Assembly (NCBI GenBank): GCA_037951105.1
Contig: JBAMJV010011260.1
Coordinates: 94,826 to 158,825 of the forward strand
Direction: 5' to 3'
DNA: 64,000 bases
From: Echinarachnius parma
Lineage: Eukaryota; Echinodermata; Echinoidea; Clypeasteroida; Echinarachniidae
Below, one piece after another: positions 11,045 through 22,985 of the stretch; position 1 is the first letter of the stretch, and the number at the start of each line of letters is the position of its first letter. The position numbers and the translations under genes are program-made. Below the pieces are notes generated by a model. The model was given only the letters and a program-made list of their open reading frames with translations, had not been told where the DNA came from and searched no databases.

Positions 11045-11479
11045 GATATAATATAATATCATCTGACTTAGAACAATTCGCGTCTATGATTAGCTGAACA
11101 CGGTTCATGACATGGGTGTCAATTTGGTATGACACTATGGCCAAAGAGTTATGACAGCCACCCGCGATTCAATCAACATTACAAAAAATGTACACATAAG
11201 TGGTACCGTATCGTACCGCTATATACCGTACCGTACGATAATCATTCTTCTCGCAGCCTCGCAGGCACCAAAATCAAACGAAAATCAGCGATTTCCAGTA
11301 CAATTTGATCAGATAATTACCTGATTAACACAATCGAAGGAAATAATCAACACATATCCGATATAGAAATGCAGTGATCGGAACATGTTGAGATATTAGT
11401 GCGGAGAGAGGCAAATTACGTACGAAAATCGACTGTATTGTGCACAGGCTATGTACTGTGTGTTGCGTTGTGTTGCGTG

Positions 11480-11515
<36 letters not shown>

Positions 11516-11760
11516 AGCCCAACGTCCACGAAACGGATTTGTTAGATGATAGTCACAGATCATAGTCGGTCAGATGATATAACAGTAATGTTGTTAACTT
11601 TGTTGTCGGGACAATCATGGAATGTTCCAATCCTCGGGATTTTAAATGCTATTTCGTGAAGAAGATAAGTCCCTCGACTACGTCTCTTATAATCTTCCCT
11701 CAATAGCACTTAAAACCCTCGTAGTTGGGACAATCCGTGATATCACCTCCACCACCAGTT
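11045..11760. mobile_element. Dispersed non-coding repeat family C, copy 1
   Basis: Shares an ordered set of blocks with 36010-36322 and 37795-38247: CTGACTTA, a GATTGGCTAAACACGGTCAC-like block (here degenerate), TTTGGTATGACACTATGGCC, then TTGTTAACTTTGTTGTCGGG, an inverted pair built on GGGATTTTAAATGCTATTTC, and finally CACCACCAGTTAA. This copy carries extra material, including a (TG)n tract. No coding capacity. Confidence 0.65.
11478..11511. repeat. (TG)n microsatellite
   Basis: About 16 TG dinucleotides following TGCGT-rich DNA. Confidence 0.9.
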
Positions 11761-12302
11761 AAAGGGGTAGTTTAGTTTTGGTAGAGAGGGCGCTGCACAT
11801 CACAATTTTCTTGTGAGGTAATGAAAAACTGAGTGTCGAGTTTGAGAGAACATGCAATTTTAATGGCAGAATAAACTTTATTTGGTCAAAATCGGTCCAG
11901 AAACGGCTGAAATATCAATAAATATATCTGATCTTATAATTATTTGGGGCCCAAATAATTAGATGAATTTTTCAACAATTTTTAAAAATGCATACACTTT
12001 TTCAAAAATGTTCAAAAGCGTTTTTTAAACAGGTTGTTGATGATCTCTCTATTTAATCATTATTTCAATAAAACATCACATGCATAATTTTGTATGAAAA
12101 ATGGTTAAAACCAATGCCTTTTTAGAGAGCACCCTCTTGTGTTGTAATGGCTCTTTTTGAATGATAACGGGCTTTTTACTTAGTCGTTTGTAATGTTGTA
12201 TACCTTTCGGGCATGGTGGAGTTATATATATTAGTTTATAATGTTACTGTCCAGGTTTGGATCCTAAAATTCAGCCTTACCAAAACTGTACTACCCCTTT
12301 AA
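11759..12302. mobile_element. TTAA MITE family F1, reverse-oriented copy
   Basis: Bounded by TTAA. It starts AAGGGGTAGTTTAGTTTTGG, then TAGAGAGGGCGCT, and ends CCAAAACTGTACTACCCCTT. The middle carries the characteristic GGGGCCCAAATAATT patch. Relative to 4858-5451 it is inverted. Confidence 0.85.
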
Positions 12303-12809
12303 ACCGAAAACTCAATGAAGATCCTATAATATGCATATTGTACCTCTTCTGAAAGCTGAGAACATACTGAGCATGAAAAAGTTAATTTTGAAGCCCTAAC
12401 ACCGCCCAGAAAACAATTAAAAGCAAATTTAAACTCTTATTCTGAACCCCGATTTTCGCCGTTTGACGGCGATTTGGTGCAGAGAAATTTGATGACGTCA
12501 CAGGTAGAATAGGCCCAAACCATGCACGCGCGGCCGCTGATGGTAGAGCGGCACCCGTTGCCTCCCCCAACGATCCCCCAGTCCAGCGAGCGCAAGTAAT
12601 GCTGCCCTGCTCAATCGATAGAACGCCGTCCTTGTCAATATCATTTTTCTTGTTAGATTTGACCTGAAATCTGCAAAATCGGAGAATGATGGAAATGTCT
12701 GAAGGAAGTGAAGATTTCAGGCATGGTTTTGAGGTGGAAATCGCGAGTTCGCCAGTATCGACAAAGTTGAATTCGAGTCGCAAAGTCGGGAAAAGGTGCA
12801 TGGCGTATG
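12303..12809. other. Gene-free tract
   Basis: A minus-strand open frame of 139 codons (12801-12382) spans it. It has no domain I recognise and runs into repeat edges, so it is not called. It includes ATGACGTCACAGG, also echoed near 13601. Confidence 0.45.
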
Positions 12810-12951
12810 GTAGATCGACAAATCTATCACTTTCATGCCCTCTTTGACTTTGACATTATATTGTATTTTTCTCTGTCGGCATTATAAGCCGACAGTGAAA
12901 AATAACTATAATAATGTCAAAGAGTCCATGAAAGTGATAGATTTGTCGATC
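12810..12951. mobile_element. Hairpin MITE with 9-bp target duplication
   Basis: Arms AGATCGACAAATCTATCACT and AGTGATAGATTTGTCGATCT, continuing inward through CTCTTTGAC and ATTATA to an inner CTGTCGGC/GCCGACAG stem. TGGCGTATG flanks both sides (12801-12809 and 12952-12960). A 9-bp duplication suggests a Mutator-like mover; this is inferred. Confidence 0.85.
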
Positions 12952-13042
12952 TGGCGTATGACTGCGGCAATTGTATAGCGAATTGCACCATGTCCATGCA
13001 CAGTTTGCCGGGGAAGATGCTGGGGGAAAGGGCGCATTGAAA

Positions 13043-13346
13043 CCCGCACTCCGGTGTCGGCACGCTGGCCCGCTAGCTGGCTCGTGAAGAGTACCCTACG
13101 AAACACATGTGTAACGTACCCAAAATCAACTAAATCTTCAAAAATTGCTCAAATAATGGTCATGATTTCAAAGTAGTTATCTTTTTTACCTGTTCTGTGT
13201 AACTACTTTGAAATCATGACCATAATTTGAGCAATGGTCGAAGATTTAGTTGATTTTGGGTACATTACATTTGTGTTTTGTATGGTACTCTTCACGAGTG
13301 CGTCACGGGCAGCTAGCGGCGTAGCGTGCCGACACCGGAGTGCGGG
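13043..13346. repeat. About 300-bp inverted repeat (foldback)
   Basis: The outer arms CCGCACTCCGGTGTCGGCAC and GTGCCGACACCGGAGTGCGG, CTCGTGAAGAGTACC against GGTACTCTTCACGAG, GTACCCAAAATCAACTAAAT against its complement, and inner GGTCATGATTTCAAAGTAGT against ACTACTTTGAAATCATGACC form one long, slightly diverged stem with a loop at about 13180-13199. An apparent acidic minus-strand open frame at 13537-13313 overlaps its right arm and is not called. Confidence 0.85.
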
Positions 13347-14796
13347 TACAATAGTGAACGAGCGCCAAAAATCTCCCAAATCCCGTCATTGTCGCTGTCT
13401 GATGAATCATTCCTGTCCTCTTCTTCATCTTCTTCGGAAAAATCCATTGCGAAACTCAGTTCGAGAGTATTTTCCTCCATTTTCCTCGAAATAAAACTGT
13501 CCAGCTCGATCGTACGAATTATCAAAAAGTAATACACAACACCGTATAATGCACGCGCATCGCTTTGCTTGATCAGCTGATCGGCCGGGCCCGTTCTACC
13601 GATGACGTCACGATTTTCAGGCCGATCGTTGAGCGAATTTCAGTCTCGGAGACTGCTCACTTTTGCCCCATTTTCGAAGACTTTTTTAGTCAAATTTCAA
13701 CATTTTTATCGCGGATTAAGTTAATATCCTTAGAAAAAATAACATTTCCTTCACAAACATACCAAATTTTGCCAATTTGAAAGTCAACGAGGGTTCGGTT
13801 TAATAACTGTATATTGTGACCCGATAACGCTCTTGCTTCTTTTCTGTGCGACCACGTTACGCCATTTGGGTATAGCATTGAGTAATGATAGAAAAAGGAA
13901 AAGTCGTTGGTGCACGTTGTACTAATCGCCCTTACATTGTATTTGATGGGTCTTACACTTTTCAAAATGGAAAACATTACATAATTATAAAACTATGAAA
14001 TTAATCACCACAATGTCTTTGATATTATCTCTTCTCATGTCATAAACATTTATCCGCGCTTACATTACTACACGCTACATAAGTTATGTCTGCAAGTTAT
14101 ACACATTTTTCATTATTGTTTATCTCCGAGCAACTTATTGATCTGTAAAACATTTGTTTATCTATCTTCATTAATTTGTTTTCCCAACATGACATCCTTT
14201 CAATACAATGTGTTATTGGACATCAGGAGTAACATATCAATTCTAAAAGGCTCTAAATCCACTTGTGCAACCCGTGAGAAAAGAAAGTTTCTTTGGCCTA
14301 TCTATGGGAATATGAACATGGAACAATACATAATATATTTTTATTTGTTTTTGTTTATATAATTGGTACTACAATGTTGAGTGCTAGATAGCTACCTAGC
14401 TTATTATTATGTACCGATATCGTAAGCTGAATATGTATGGAAGATGGATCCTTTTGTAACAAAGCTCTTCAGTAATAAAGTCACGTGCGAAGTAGGTCAG
14501 ATATATGCATTTGAAATGCAAGACATCCAGTAACATGTATTACTAATTTACAGATAATCACATTGAGTGGTCGAATTACACCGCTGGGAGTTAAAGGTAA
14601 TTAAGCATCTGGATGGAGAGGGCGGTCTAAATTTCGCAACTAGGATAGATCGTGCCCACTATAAACATGCACTGTGCCGTGAGCAATGCGTTCGCAAGTT
14701 GACACCGCGCGAATCCGGTGCCTCTTTAGTGGTATTACATGTAGTTAATGCTTGCAAAACTCGTTTGTTGTACGACGTCTCATATCATTGTATCTA
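13347..14796. other. Gene-free tract
   Basis: Contains a pyrimidine-rich stretch near 13420-13440 whose minus strand would code for Asp/Glu/Ser-rich peptide. No intron signals or domain support a gene. The rest is AT-rich and featureless. Confidence 0.45.
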
Positions 14797-14910
14797 ATTT
14801 GTATTTAATTAGTAGTCAGTGCAATGAGTGAGCACATAACACTTCGTATTTTTGCTCATTTCTTAGCCATATAACATTTATTTCACGTAACATTTTCACA
14901 CGATACTTAA
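14797..14910. mobile_element. F2 core fragment
   Basis: Carries CAGTGCAATGAGTGAGCACA-like sequence, then TTTGCTCATTTCTTAGCCAT, matching the core of F2 copies at 15651-15710 and 57030-57090. No TTAA end is present. Confidence 0.5.
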
Positions 14911-15377
14911 TTGAAATTTCACACAAACACACAAACCCTCCGTCCTCTTTTACTACTGTCGTGAAAACAAACCCGTCTTAAAGTTTTGTTTGGGTATACG
15001 GTGCCACTGGCTGCTCGTGTGATAGTTGCCCATACCAGTCGCTTCTGCCATTCAGATGTGAGACATTGTCAACTGAAGTGCAACCCTAATACAGAACATG
15101 CAAGCTCCCCCCTTAACATCTGCTCAAAATGTCATAACCAAGAATCGTATCAAGATTTCGTCTCGCCATAAATTTGCATTGAACCACATGTGCGGTTCCA
15201 CAACAATGTGCAGGCAAGCGCAAGTTATTGGGACTTTTGAAAATGGGTCATTTTGTCTATAATCTGTGCTCATTCAGACATGAAGTGATTGATATTTCAG
15301 ATTTTCACACAACATAATTCGGTAAGATGACTTTTTAAAACATCTATCTGCTATGAAAATATGAGGATGTGTTTATA
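14911..15377. other. Gene-free tract
   Basis: No element with defined ends and no coding exon recognised. Confidence 0.4.
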
Positions 15378-15837
15378 AGGGATCTCACTTTTTGTGTTAG
15401 GTTTAGACTTTAGACCCCTTCATAAAGTATATGAAAGGGACTTAGTAACATTGTCCACATCCTCAAAATCCAATTGGAATTCTAGCGGTTCCCTCATACC
15501 TTGTTGTGTTTGTAGTAACAATAAAAGCATTGGAAACGATTTCGGTTTTTCAAATTTCCCTTTTGTTAAAAATATATATATATATATATTTTGTTTACGA
15601 TTGAAGTGTTAAGATGTTAAATTATCCGCTGGACCGCGAAAACCGTGTACAAAGTGAGTGCAATGAGTTAGCGAATAACACTTTGCATTTTTGCTCATTA
15701 CTCGGGCTCATAGCCTTCGTTTAATTTGAAATGTTCACACAATACCAAGTGGACATATCAAATACCAACAATATACATTGTATCAACCACGTATAACTTC
15801 GTGCACATGTCAACAAAGTTTACTAGATCCCTTTAAA
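15378..15837. mobile_element. TTAA MITE family F2, diverged copy
   Basis: Contains GGGACTTAGTAACATTGTCC, the core GTGAGTGCAATGAGTTAGCG with TTGCTCATTACTCGG, and the end AACAAAGTTTACTAGATCCC followed by TTTAA. A (TA)n patch lies near 15571-15590. Confidence 0.7.
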
Positions 15838-16439
15838 AGTAGATCCTGGCCTTCAAAAATTATATATAAAGTACGACCCTATTAAAGACATGTACGGGGA
15901 TTCCTAGGAAAGATGAATTAGGCCAAGGACGGTGTTACCTGGCTCTTCTAGTAAATATTACAATAACAAACTGTCTATAAAGCTATACTATCATTCCTTC
16001 CGCTGACAATGACGCGGTGTTTACAAAAGCGAGTTTGATTCGGGATTATTTAGGGGCGGATCACAACTAATTTGTCCATACAGGTAATATTCTCCCGTCA
16101 GCCTGTTCTTGGGGGAGCGTTGAACAAGTTTATGAAAACGTGAACTTTGTGTTCCTATCTTCTATCGGAAACGTTTTTTTCTCTTTTTTTTTCAAAATTA
16201 AGAACAATGTATTACATGTTTGATGTATCAACTAGAAAAACACAAACACGACACATTCATGCTTGAACAACTATCGGAGGCTATTGTTTTCTTTTCTTGG
16301 TGGTTGAGCTGAATCTGATTAATACGGCACGAATGCAAACGTGCGAGCTATAATATCTAGGGAAAACAACTATTAGTTAATAAGATTTCATATGATCTGT
16401 GATTCGTTAGCCTAGGCCGCGTCAAACCAGCTGGTGGGG
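15838..16439. other. Gene-free AT-rich tract
   Basis: Nothing recognised. Confidence 0.4.
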
Positions 16440-16478
16440 GTGCGGCGGGTCGGTGGGGGGGGGGGGGGGGGGGCGGGT
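16440..16478. repeat. G-rich tract with about 18-G run
   Basis: GGTCGGT precedes an uninterrupted G-run, then CGGGTATG. Confidence 0.9.
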
Positions 16479-16917
16479 ATGATCAATGAGTGGGCATAAA
16501 ATCTTGCATCACATGCACGAGGTACAGGTAAAAGTTTAACGATAGTCAGACATGTAGACAAAATGTTCTCTTTTCATTGTATAAGCCCATACTCCATTCA
16601 TTTTTGTCGAAACTAGTTATGCCTAAGAATGTGTGCAAGCCATGCTAGCTTACTCATCACTATGTATCACTTGAAAATAACTTACATAATTATAAAAATA
16701 ACGAGCGCAATGCAAAACAAAAAAGGCGCGAAATTGATGACCTGAGGGGCCATAATGAATTATTGCGAACACGTACACAAAAGTGTTGTGAAATGCGCGG
16801 GAATTATGGGGATAAAAGTCAAGTGGTCATTAACATGGGACGGCGAGTGGCGCTAAAGAGGTCACGTGACCACTTGTTTGAAGAGGACATGTTTTTTTGA
16901 GGGGGCGACAAGAGGCG
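16479..16917. other. Gene-free tract
   Basis: Nothing recognised. Confidence 0.4.
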
Positions 16918-17285
16918 AAGGAAGAGGCTCGCGCAAGGTCGAATCATAAACAACCAATACGTGCAGAGTATGATAATATCATGTCCCTGTCACACATGAT
17001 GCATGATTGAAATGTTGAAACTATCTAGTGGATACTTATAACCGCGCAAGGTCATACGGCAAAAGGGGATGGGAGAGGCTTACGCAAGGTCGAATCATAA
17101 ACAACCAATACGTGCAGAGTATGATAAGAAAGCCATGTAAGAAAGTCAGTGCAGAGAGTTAGCGAATATCTCTTTGCATTTTCGTTCATGTCTTTGTCAT
17201 ACGGCAAGGGGCGATGGAAGTTACTTGCGCAAGGTCAAACATAAACAACCAAAACGTGCAGAGTATGAAATGAACATGTTCATGT
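16918..17285. repeat. Three direct repeats of about 55 bp
   Basis: CGCAAGGTCGAATCATAAAC followed by AACCAATACGTGCAGAGTATGA occurs at about 16933-16975, 17083-17125 and, with changes, 17226-17268. The spacing is near 150 bp. A fragment of the F2 core (CAGTGCAGAGAGTTAGCGAA) sits between copies 2 and 3 at about 17149-17195. Confidence 0.75.
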
Positions 17286-17610
17286 CACACCTTACCGTAA
17301 AACATGTACGAGCCACGTAATGCTACGTTCGCGACATGAAACTACGCGTGGCTAAACTAGGTAGGTAGGTATATGGCGAGTGTCGCATGACAGTACGTGT
17401 CAATTCATGAGACTCCGTTGCATATACGGGATGGCAGAGATGAAATGTCAACATGTTTACAATCCTGCCACGTAAAATCTGCTCTGTTGGATGACGTGGC
17501 TCTCCCGTGGCTAAGTACTACACCCGCGTGGCACGGGGTGTTTACCATGTTTACGTCACAGTAAAATAATGGTTTCCAATGTTGGTGTACGTGGTCCTTA
17601 TGCTTTACCG
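17286..17610. other. Gene-free tract
   Basis: No supported feature. Confidence 0.4.
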
Positions 17611-17690
17611 GGATGTGTGACCGCGTATTAGTGTCATTGTATTACCAATTTTAGGCCTCGGTTCGATTTCCGACGAAGCCAAACATTGTA
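17611..17690 (+). mobile_element. tRNA-like sequence, possible SINE head
   Basis: TGACCGCGTATTAGTGTC resembles a degenerate A box and CGGTTCGATTTCCGA resembles a B box about 40 bp downstream. The acceptor stem does not pair, so this is not a working tRNA gene. No other SINE block could be aligned. Confidence 0.35.
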
Positions 17691-18886
17691 GTGTTTGCTC
17701 ATGTCCAGGTATTTGATTTATATCCTAGGGATGTTTTAATTTAGGTTAGTTTATTAAAAAGCGGCATCACTGCACGTAATCCTTGCACTTTCGTGTATAT
17801 TGACTTCGTATCCTTTGGATTCGCGTCAAGTGTTTGTTTCTGACTAAAGGTAAATGGTTACTTGGAAGCGCCATCGTAAAGCCTCTGTGTGGCTCATTTT
17901 AAAGTGCAGGCTTAACAATGTGTAAGTATCGGGTACGACATCCTTGTTGATTGTATGCTTTAATGATACCTGATTCAACGAAAAATATCAAACTAAACAC
18001 AGACTTCCTTACCTACCACTTTTCGGTACACTTCCCTTCCCTGCGCATCCCTTCCCTTTGTTGTGGGATGGATTTTTATCTATTTTGTAAGGTAGTTTAG
18101 AGGCAGTTCCTTAACAATTTGTTATATTAAAATAACATTACGATATATGTTTTCAAATGGTCTGATATGAGTTCTACCCTGAGTAGATCCGAAAAAAAAA
18201 CTGTTGTTAAGAATGTAAAGTTCACTTGGGGAAAAAAGTATGACAAAGTGTAATTTATCTAAACTGTTGTGCATTTTCTTCCAGCTTGTCAGCCTATTGA
18301 AAGGGCCTTTCCCTTCGATGTTTTTTTCTTCTTTTCAGGATCATCGTTCGTGTTTGTTCCTCCTTATTCTATGTGTCGTGTGCTACTTAATTAGCCAGCC
18401 CACATGTCGCATATCGGTGAGAAAAAAAAACAAGGCCAGTATATCGTATGACCAAACTATATATCACACTTTGATGACGTCAGTGACATGAAGTAGAACA
18501 TTGTCGGGGATTGCGCAGGTGATTCCGTTAAAGCACCATTCAGGTTTTTGTAACGACACACATATTCATAGGATCGAATCAAACGAGTAAGGGTAAAGTA
18601 TTTTACATTGCTTAATGTACAACACATCCCGCCGGAATAACGTACATCGCCTGAGAGGAAACGCATACGAACGGAGACGAACGGATTGCAAATTTTGCTC
18701 TCCGCCGTGCGTCCGTTGACGCTATCCGGCGATATGAGAAAAGGGATTGCATGGTACAACCGACTGATTACCATTGTGACTTATTGAAGAGCTTTTGTGT
18801 ATGACTTTGGTGAAACAATGTAGACATAAGTAATATAAAGCCCCCAATGTTAACCGCTACAATCGCATTGCATGTCCGGCATACGC
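17691..18886. other. Gene-free tract with one MITE remnant
   Basis: Mostly AT-rich. At about 18640-18730 a remnant (GTACATCGCCTGAGAGGAAA, then CGAACGGAGACGAACGGATT) is a diverged, inverted copy of the interior of the element at 39431-39700. Confidence 0.5.
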
Positions 18887-19663
18887 ATATGGGCCATTCT
18901 TGGTCACGTGTGTGACCCAAAACATGACAAATTTTGAAATGGGATGCTTATATTTCAGTAAGTATGAGACTATAATGATTTTTACTTCATATGTGACTTG
19001 AATATGGTGTAGTCTTTCAAACTTAACACAAAAGATTTCATAAGGATTACGTAACTCAATGTCAGAGGTCAAATGGCATGGGTCACGTGTGTGACTTCGC
19101 ACGGAGCGCTTTTTTCATAACTAAATTTCATTTGGAAAATTCTTTCAAATATGAATAGCTATAATGTTCATCTTATTACCAGAGAAGTACTATACATTTG
19201 TAAGTACAACAATAGCAATGAATGAGAATTATATCAAACCGTTGTTTTTTATAGTACTTAATTATGTGGCAACGTCTGGTCACGTGTGTGACATTTTGGG
19301 GTGGTCACGTGTGTGACATGTACAATATGAATGGAAAAATGGGAATTTTATAATATCGGGTTTAGAAAAGAATGAAAGGTAGAATTTTGACAAAGTTGGT
19401 ATCAACCTGTACATGAAAGTGAGAAGAATGAGCTTTCTAATTATCCTTTTGATATCTTGATTATTTTCTGAATTATGATTATTAGACAAATATTGAAATA
19501 TGTAAATTTATGCAAATGAGTAAAAATGTTTCATTTTAAACTTCAAATCATGTATTTCATGAAACTTTACACATGGATCATTCCAAAAATGGAACAAAAC
19601 TACAGAAAAATAAAACTTCAATTTTTCCGAAAAAGTTTCACTTTTCAAAGAATGGCCCATATA
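18887..19663. mobile_element. TIR element with four internal GTCACGTGTGTGAC palindromes
   Basis: Terminal inverted repeats ATATGGGCCATTCTT and AAGAATGGCCCATAT, with TA at the junctions. Inside, GTCACGTGTGTGAC or close versions occur at about 18903, 19081, 19279 and 19303. The frames on both strands have no recognised domain, so it is probably non-autonomous. Confidence 0.75.
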
Positions 19664-21295
19664 CATGTAGGTTCATGGAAATGCATGTTCATGCAAATTA
19701 ATAAATTGTCCTCTTTAATTCTAATATTTGTCTTATGTTATATATATGTATACGTTGTGTCTTTATCGCAATTGCATTTCAAGCTCTTTGTATTTTCTCA
19801 CACAATCAAGAGTGCATTAAAATTGTTAAACATTGCAATATTCTTTTTCCAAAATCTGCAATGGGGTTTTAAGAAGACTGAATGTGACATGTGATACACA
19901 ATCCTTGGCCCAGTTTTGGCGAGAACGTGAAGAAAAAAATGTGACATTAATATGGACAAAATAAGAAAAAGAAAACTCTTTTAGGCAAAAAAAAAGCAGT
20001 ATTCCATTTCCTCCTACGTGCATATTGGGGTTCATAATTATAGAGAATGTTGTTGTTTTTTAAGTGGAATTACTTTTTTTTTTCTTCAAGAAAAAAACTT
20101 GTACTCAATGTAATAAGCGTTGCACATTTACTGTTAAGAATTTCGATTCCATAATGTGTAGTTATCACAGTATGTGGTGTAAGTGATATGATATGAATTA
20201 AATAGACACGAAATAGTCTGAGAAAATAGAAATGCACTGATACATAATGTTTATGTGCTGTTCATATCAGTGAGGGTCGAATAATAATAATAATTATATC
20301 CCTCATAAGATCGTTTTACCATTGTATTTGACAAATGATAGTTTTGGACAACACGCGCAATGCCCGCGCAATCACTTGACCGGGCTGTTAGCAACAAATT
20401 AACACTAAAAGTTCGTTACGCGTTCGTCCCATAGATCATGTGTTAAAGCAAAATGCACACGCGATCAAATTTGTGCAGTGCTCTATGGCGCACACGTTCT
20501 AGTCACGTGATTGCCATTGCTGGTAAAAACTAACACCCTAGGAAGAAGAACGCCAAGACAGCCAATAAGCACATCCGTGGAAGCGTTAGCACCATAGAAG
20601 TATGAATAAACAAACCAACCCGTTTATAACTAGAAGGCTCACTTATCGCGCGCAAGTCACGTGTCCAATAGACTTTGTACATGGGCAAGATGGCGGAGTG
20701 AAGCGATTTTTGAAGCACCAAAGGAATACCACTAGACGTCATCGCGTAGTGACCTAGAAAGACTTGACCAATCATTATGCTATGAAGTGCGCGTAGACTA
20801 TCGCGCCTATTTTCCTGCGCACTGTCCTAGATTGTATCACGCTTGAGAACAATGGGATCTATGGTGACGTATGCATATGAACTTGTTTTATTGATCTTGA
20901 TCTGGTGACTACGCGTATAAACTGCTCTTTGATTGGTTTATGTAATTCCCAAGTATCCCATAATGCAACCTGCAGTGGTATTCCTTTCGATGACCAAAAA
21001 TCGCGGCACTCTGGCAGAGTGACACCCCCCTGGTTAGCACGCATTCATTGCGTATGTGCGCAACTGCCAGCGCGTTGGTGCGCACTCGGTTTTGCGTCTT
21101 TGTGATTGTATGCGCAAAATAACAATGACTTTAAGCGTATTAGATGCGCCCAGGTTCTGGAGGCTCATCTGGCTTCATTAATGTCGATTGATTTTTATAT
21201 CAAAATTTACAAGCGATTTTATGAAATATTCAAGAGATTTTCACTTATTTTGCTATAAGCTGAACACAATCACTGATATTGATGAGTGATATAAA
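19664..21295. other. Gene-free tract
   Basis: AT-rich to about 20330, then higher GC. No coding exon, tRNA or complete mobile element was recognised. Confidence 0.4.
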
Positions 21296-21448
21296 ACAAC
21301 TAACGAATGTGCTTGATTGTGATAGGCAATCTATTACCTCGGTGGGCTCAAAATGACTATTACCCTCAGCTACACTTCGGGTAATAATCATTTTGAGCCC
21401 ACCTCGGTAATAGATTTGACTATCACAAGAAGCCCATTCGTTAGTTGT
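21296..21448. mobile_element. Hairpin MITE (about 153 bp)
   Basis: ACAACTAACGAATG...GCTT is mirrored by AAG...CATTCGTTAGTTGT. The inner stems TCTATTACC/GGTAATAGA and GGTGGGCTCAAAATGA/TCATTTTGAGCCCACC continue almost to the centre (TACCCTCAGC...TTCGGGTA). Flanks are AT-rich and no clear duplication was read. Confidence 0.85.
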
Positions 21449-21530
21449 ATATAATGATAATAATTAACAATTTTTATATAGCGCATAACATATAGTGATT
21501 AAACATGTCCCTGTGCGTTGTAGAGTAAAA
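21449..21530 (-). mobile_element. Short SINE tail fragment
   Basis: ATAATAATTAAC then TTTTTATATAGCGCATAACA resembles the reversed 3' tail of the SINEs at 22534-22865 and 29984-30308. Confidence 0.45.
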
Positions 21531-22533
21531 AATACAACGAAATACAAATACAAGATGTACTGGGTTTCAAACAAAAATGCATTGATTAAATTGTAAATAA
21601 GTGCGTCTTTAAAGCAATCATAAACTTATCAACGGTATCAATATTTTCAGATGTTCCATTAGGTTGAGGCAGTGTGAGCGAAGCTGCGTTCACCATATGA
21701 CCTGGTAAAAACTGGTGGGATAACAAATATTTTTTTCGTATTGGAACGAAGATTATACACCAGTATTATGTATACGACTCTGCAGCTATACGCACTTCTA
21801 AAACGCCCTCAAGAATCTACGACACATTTAAAGGGGAGGGAAACGCTGGAATGTTCGCATGCTGTTACTGATATTCACATAATTCCTGTCCCTACAACTA
21901 CAAGTCGTGCATTTCCTCTTGGGTTTCACTAATAATGGGAATAATCAGTATTTTGAAACCACTATCAACTGTTTTGACTGAAAACTACAGGCTGCAATGT
22001 TTCTTAACTGTATCATTTGAAATCTAAGCGCATCTGAACGTGCACTTAAACAAGCGGATTACCTAACCACTGACATAGCAGTTGATTCAACAACATTACG
22101 GTGACATAATCCGCTTTCGTTAGTGCATGCTCAGATGCGTTCAGATGACGTTTCATATGGTACAGTTGGAAACATGGCAGCCTCCAGTGCTTATAAGTCA
22201 AAACAGATGATAGTGGTTTGATTAGTTCCGTTATTAGCGATATCCAAGAGGGATTTTAAGGCTAGAAGTGACATGAACTCTGTACCTATGAGTAACAGCA
22301 AGCGACAATTGCAGCATTTCCTTCCACTTGTATCGCATGGAGAGGCGGTCGATTGCCTAGGGCCCAAGGGATGGCGAATTATTATACGAGGGAAAAATGT
22401 CTGGCACAATTTTATGAGAAGAATGGTTGACATGGTATCATTGCAAGCAACAATAATAAGCATTGACTTTCAGAAGGTGCAGATGCCTAAATCCCTGCCA
22501 GCTCGGCTGACGTTACCCCGTTCACATGGAAGT
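21531..22533. other. Gene-free tract with a dispersed repeat
   Basis: At about 22110-22190 the blocks GCTCAGATG, GACGTTTCATATGGTAC and ACATGGCAGCCTCCAGTG recur at 48236-48290. The open frame at 22273-22638 overlaps this and the SINE head, and has no domain. Confidence 0.45.
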
Positions 22534-22865
22534 CGTGTGGCGGCAAGATCGGTCTCCAATGAGTGGGATCCCGAGTTCGAACCCTGTGTATGCCCATTGC
22601 GTTTGTCCTCCAGCAAGACAATTTGTCCACTATCATGACTATTGCTGCATTCTACCCGGGTGTATACATGGGGACCCGGTCGCAGTGCATACCGTTTAGT
22701 GCGACTAACGGCTGTCAGAATGCATTACTCCCAAGGGAGCAGAAAGTGCACGTTACGTGTGGATTAATTGCGAGTGTGTGTCCGATGACCGGGATAATTA
22801 TAATGCCAAGCGCTTAGAGATGATCATGCATTATGCGCTATATAATTCAAAACGTTATTAGTATT
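22534..22865 (+). mobile_element. tRNA-derived SINE with ATT-rich tail
   Basis: The head GTGTGGCGGCAAGATCGGTC is A-box like and GAGTTCGAACC (22573-22583) is a B box. The body carries TTGTCCTCCAGCAAGACAAT, GGTGTATACATGGGGACCCG and TACTCCCAAGGGAGCAG, shared in the same order, inverted, with 29984-30308. It ends GCGCTATATAATTC and runs into an ATT microsatellite. Transcription by RNA polymerase III from the internal promoter is the expected mode. Confidence 0.85.
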
Positions 22866-22985
22866 ATTATTATTATTGGTAGTATTATAATATAAACTAT
22901 TGTAAGTATTATTAGTATAATAGTATTATTATTGTTATTATTATTTATATTTGTATTATTATTATTATTATTAATTATAATGATA
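22857..22985. repeat. (ATT)n-type microsatellite
   Basis: Imperfect ATT/AGT/ATA repeats immediately after the SINE; probably its expanded tail. Confidence 0.8.

Noticed and set aside
12382..12801. 139-codon minus-strand frame with a DIDKDG segment resembling an EF-hand loop
   Set aside because: A single short loop-like match, no second EF-hand or flanking helices, and it runs into MITE edges.
17611..17690. Functional tRNA gene
   Set aside because: Box-like words are present but the acceptor and anticodon stems do not pair.
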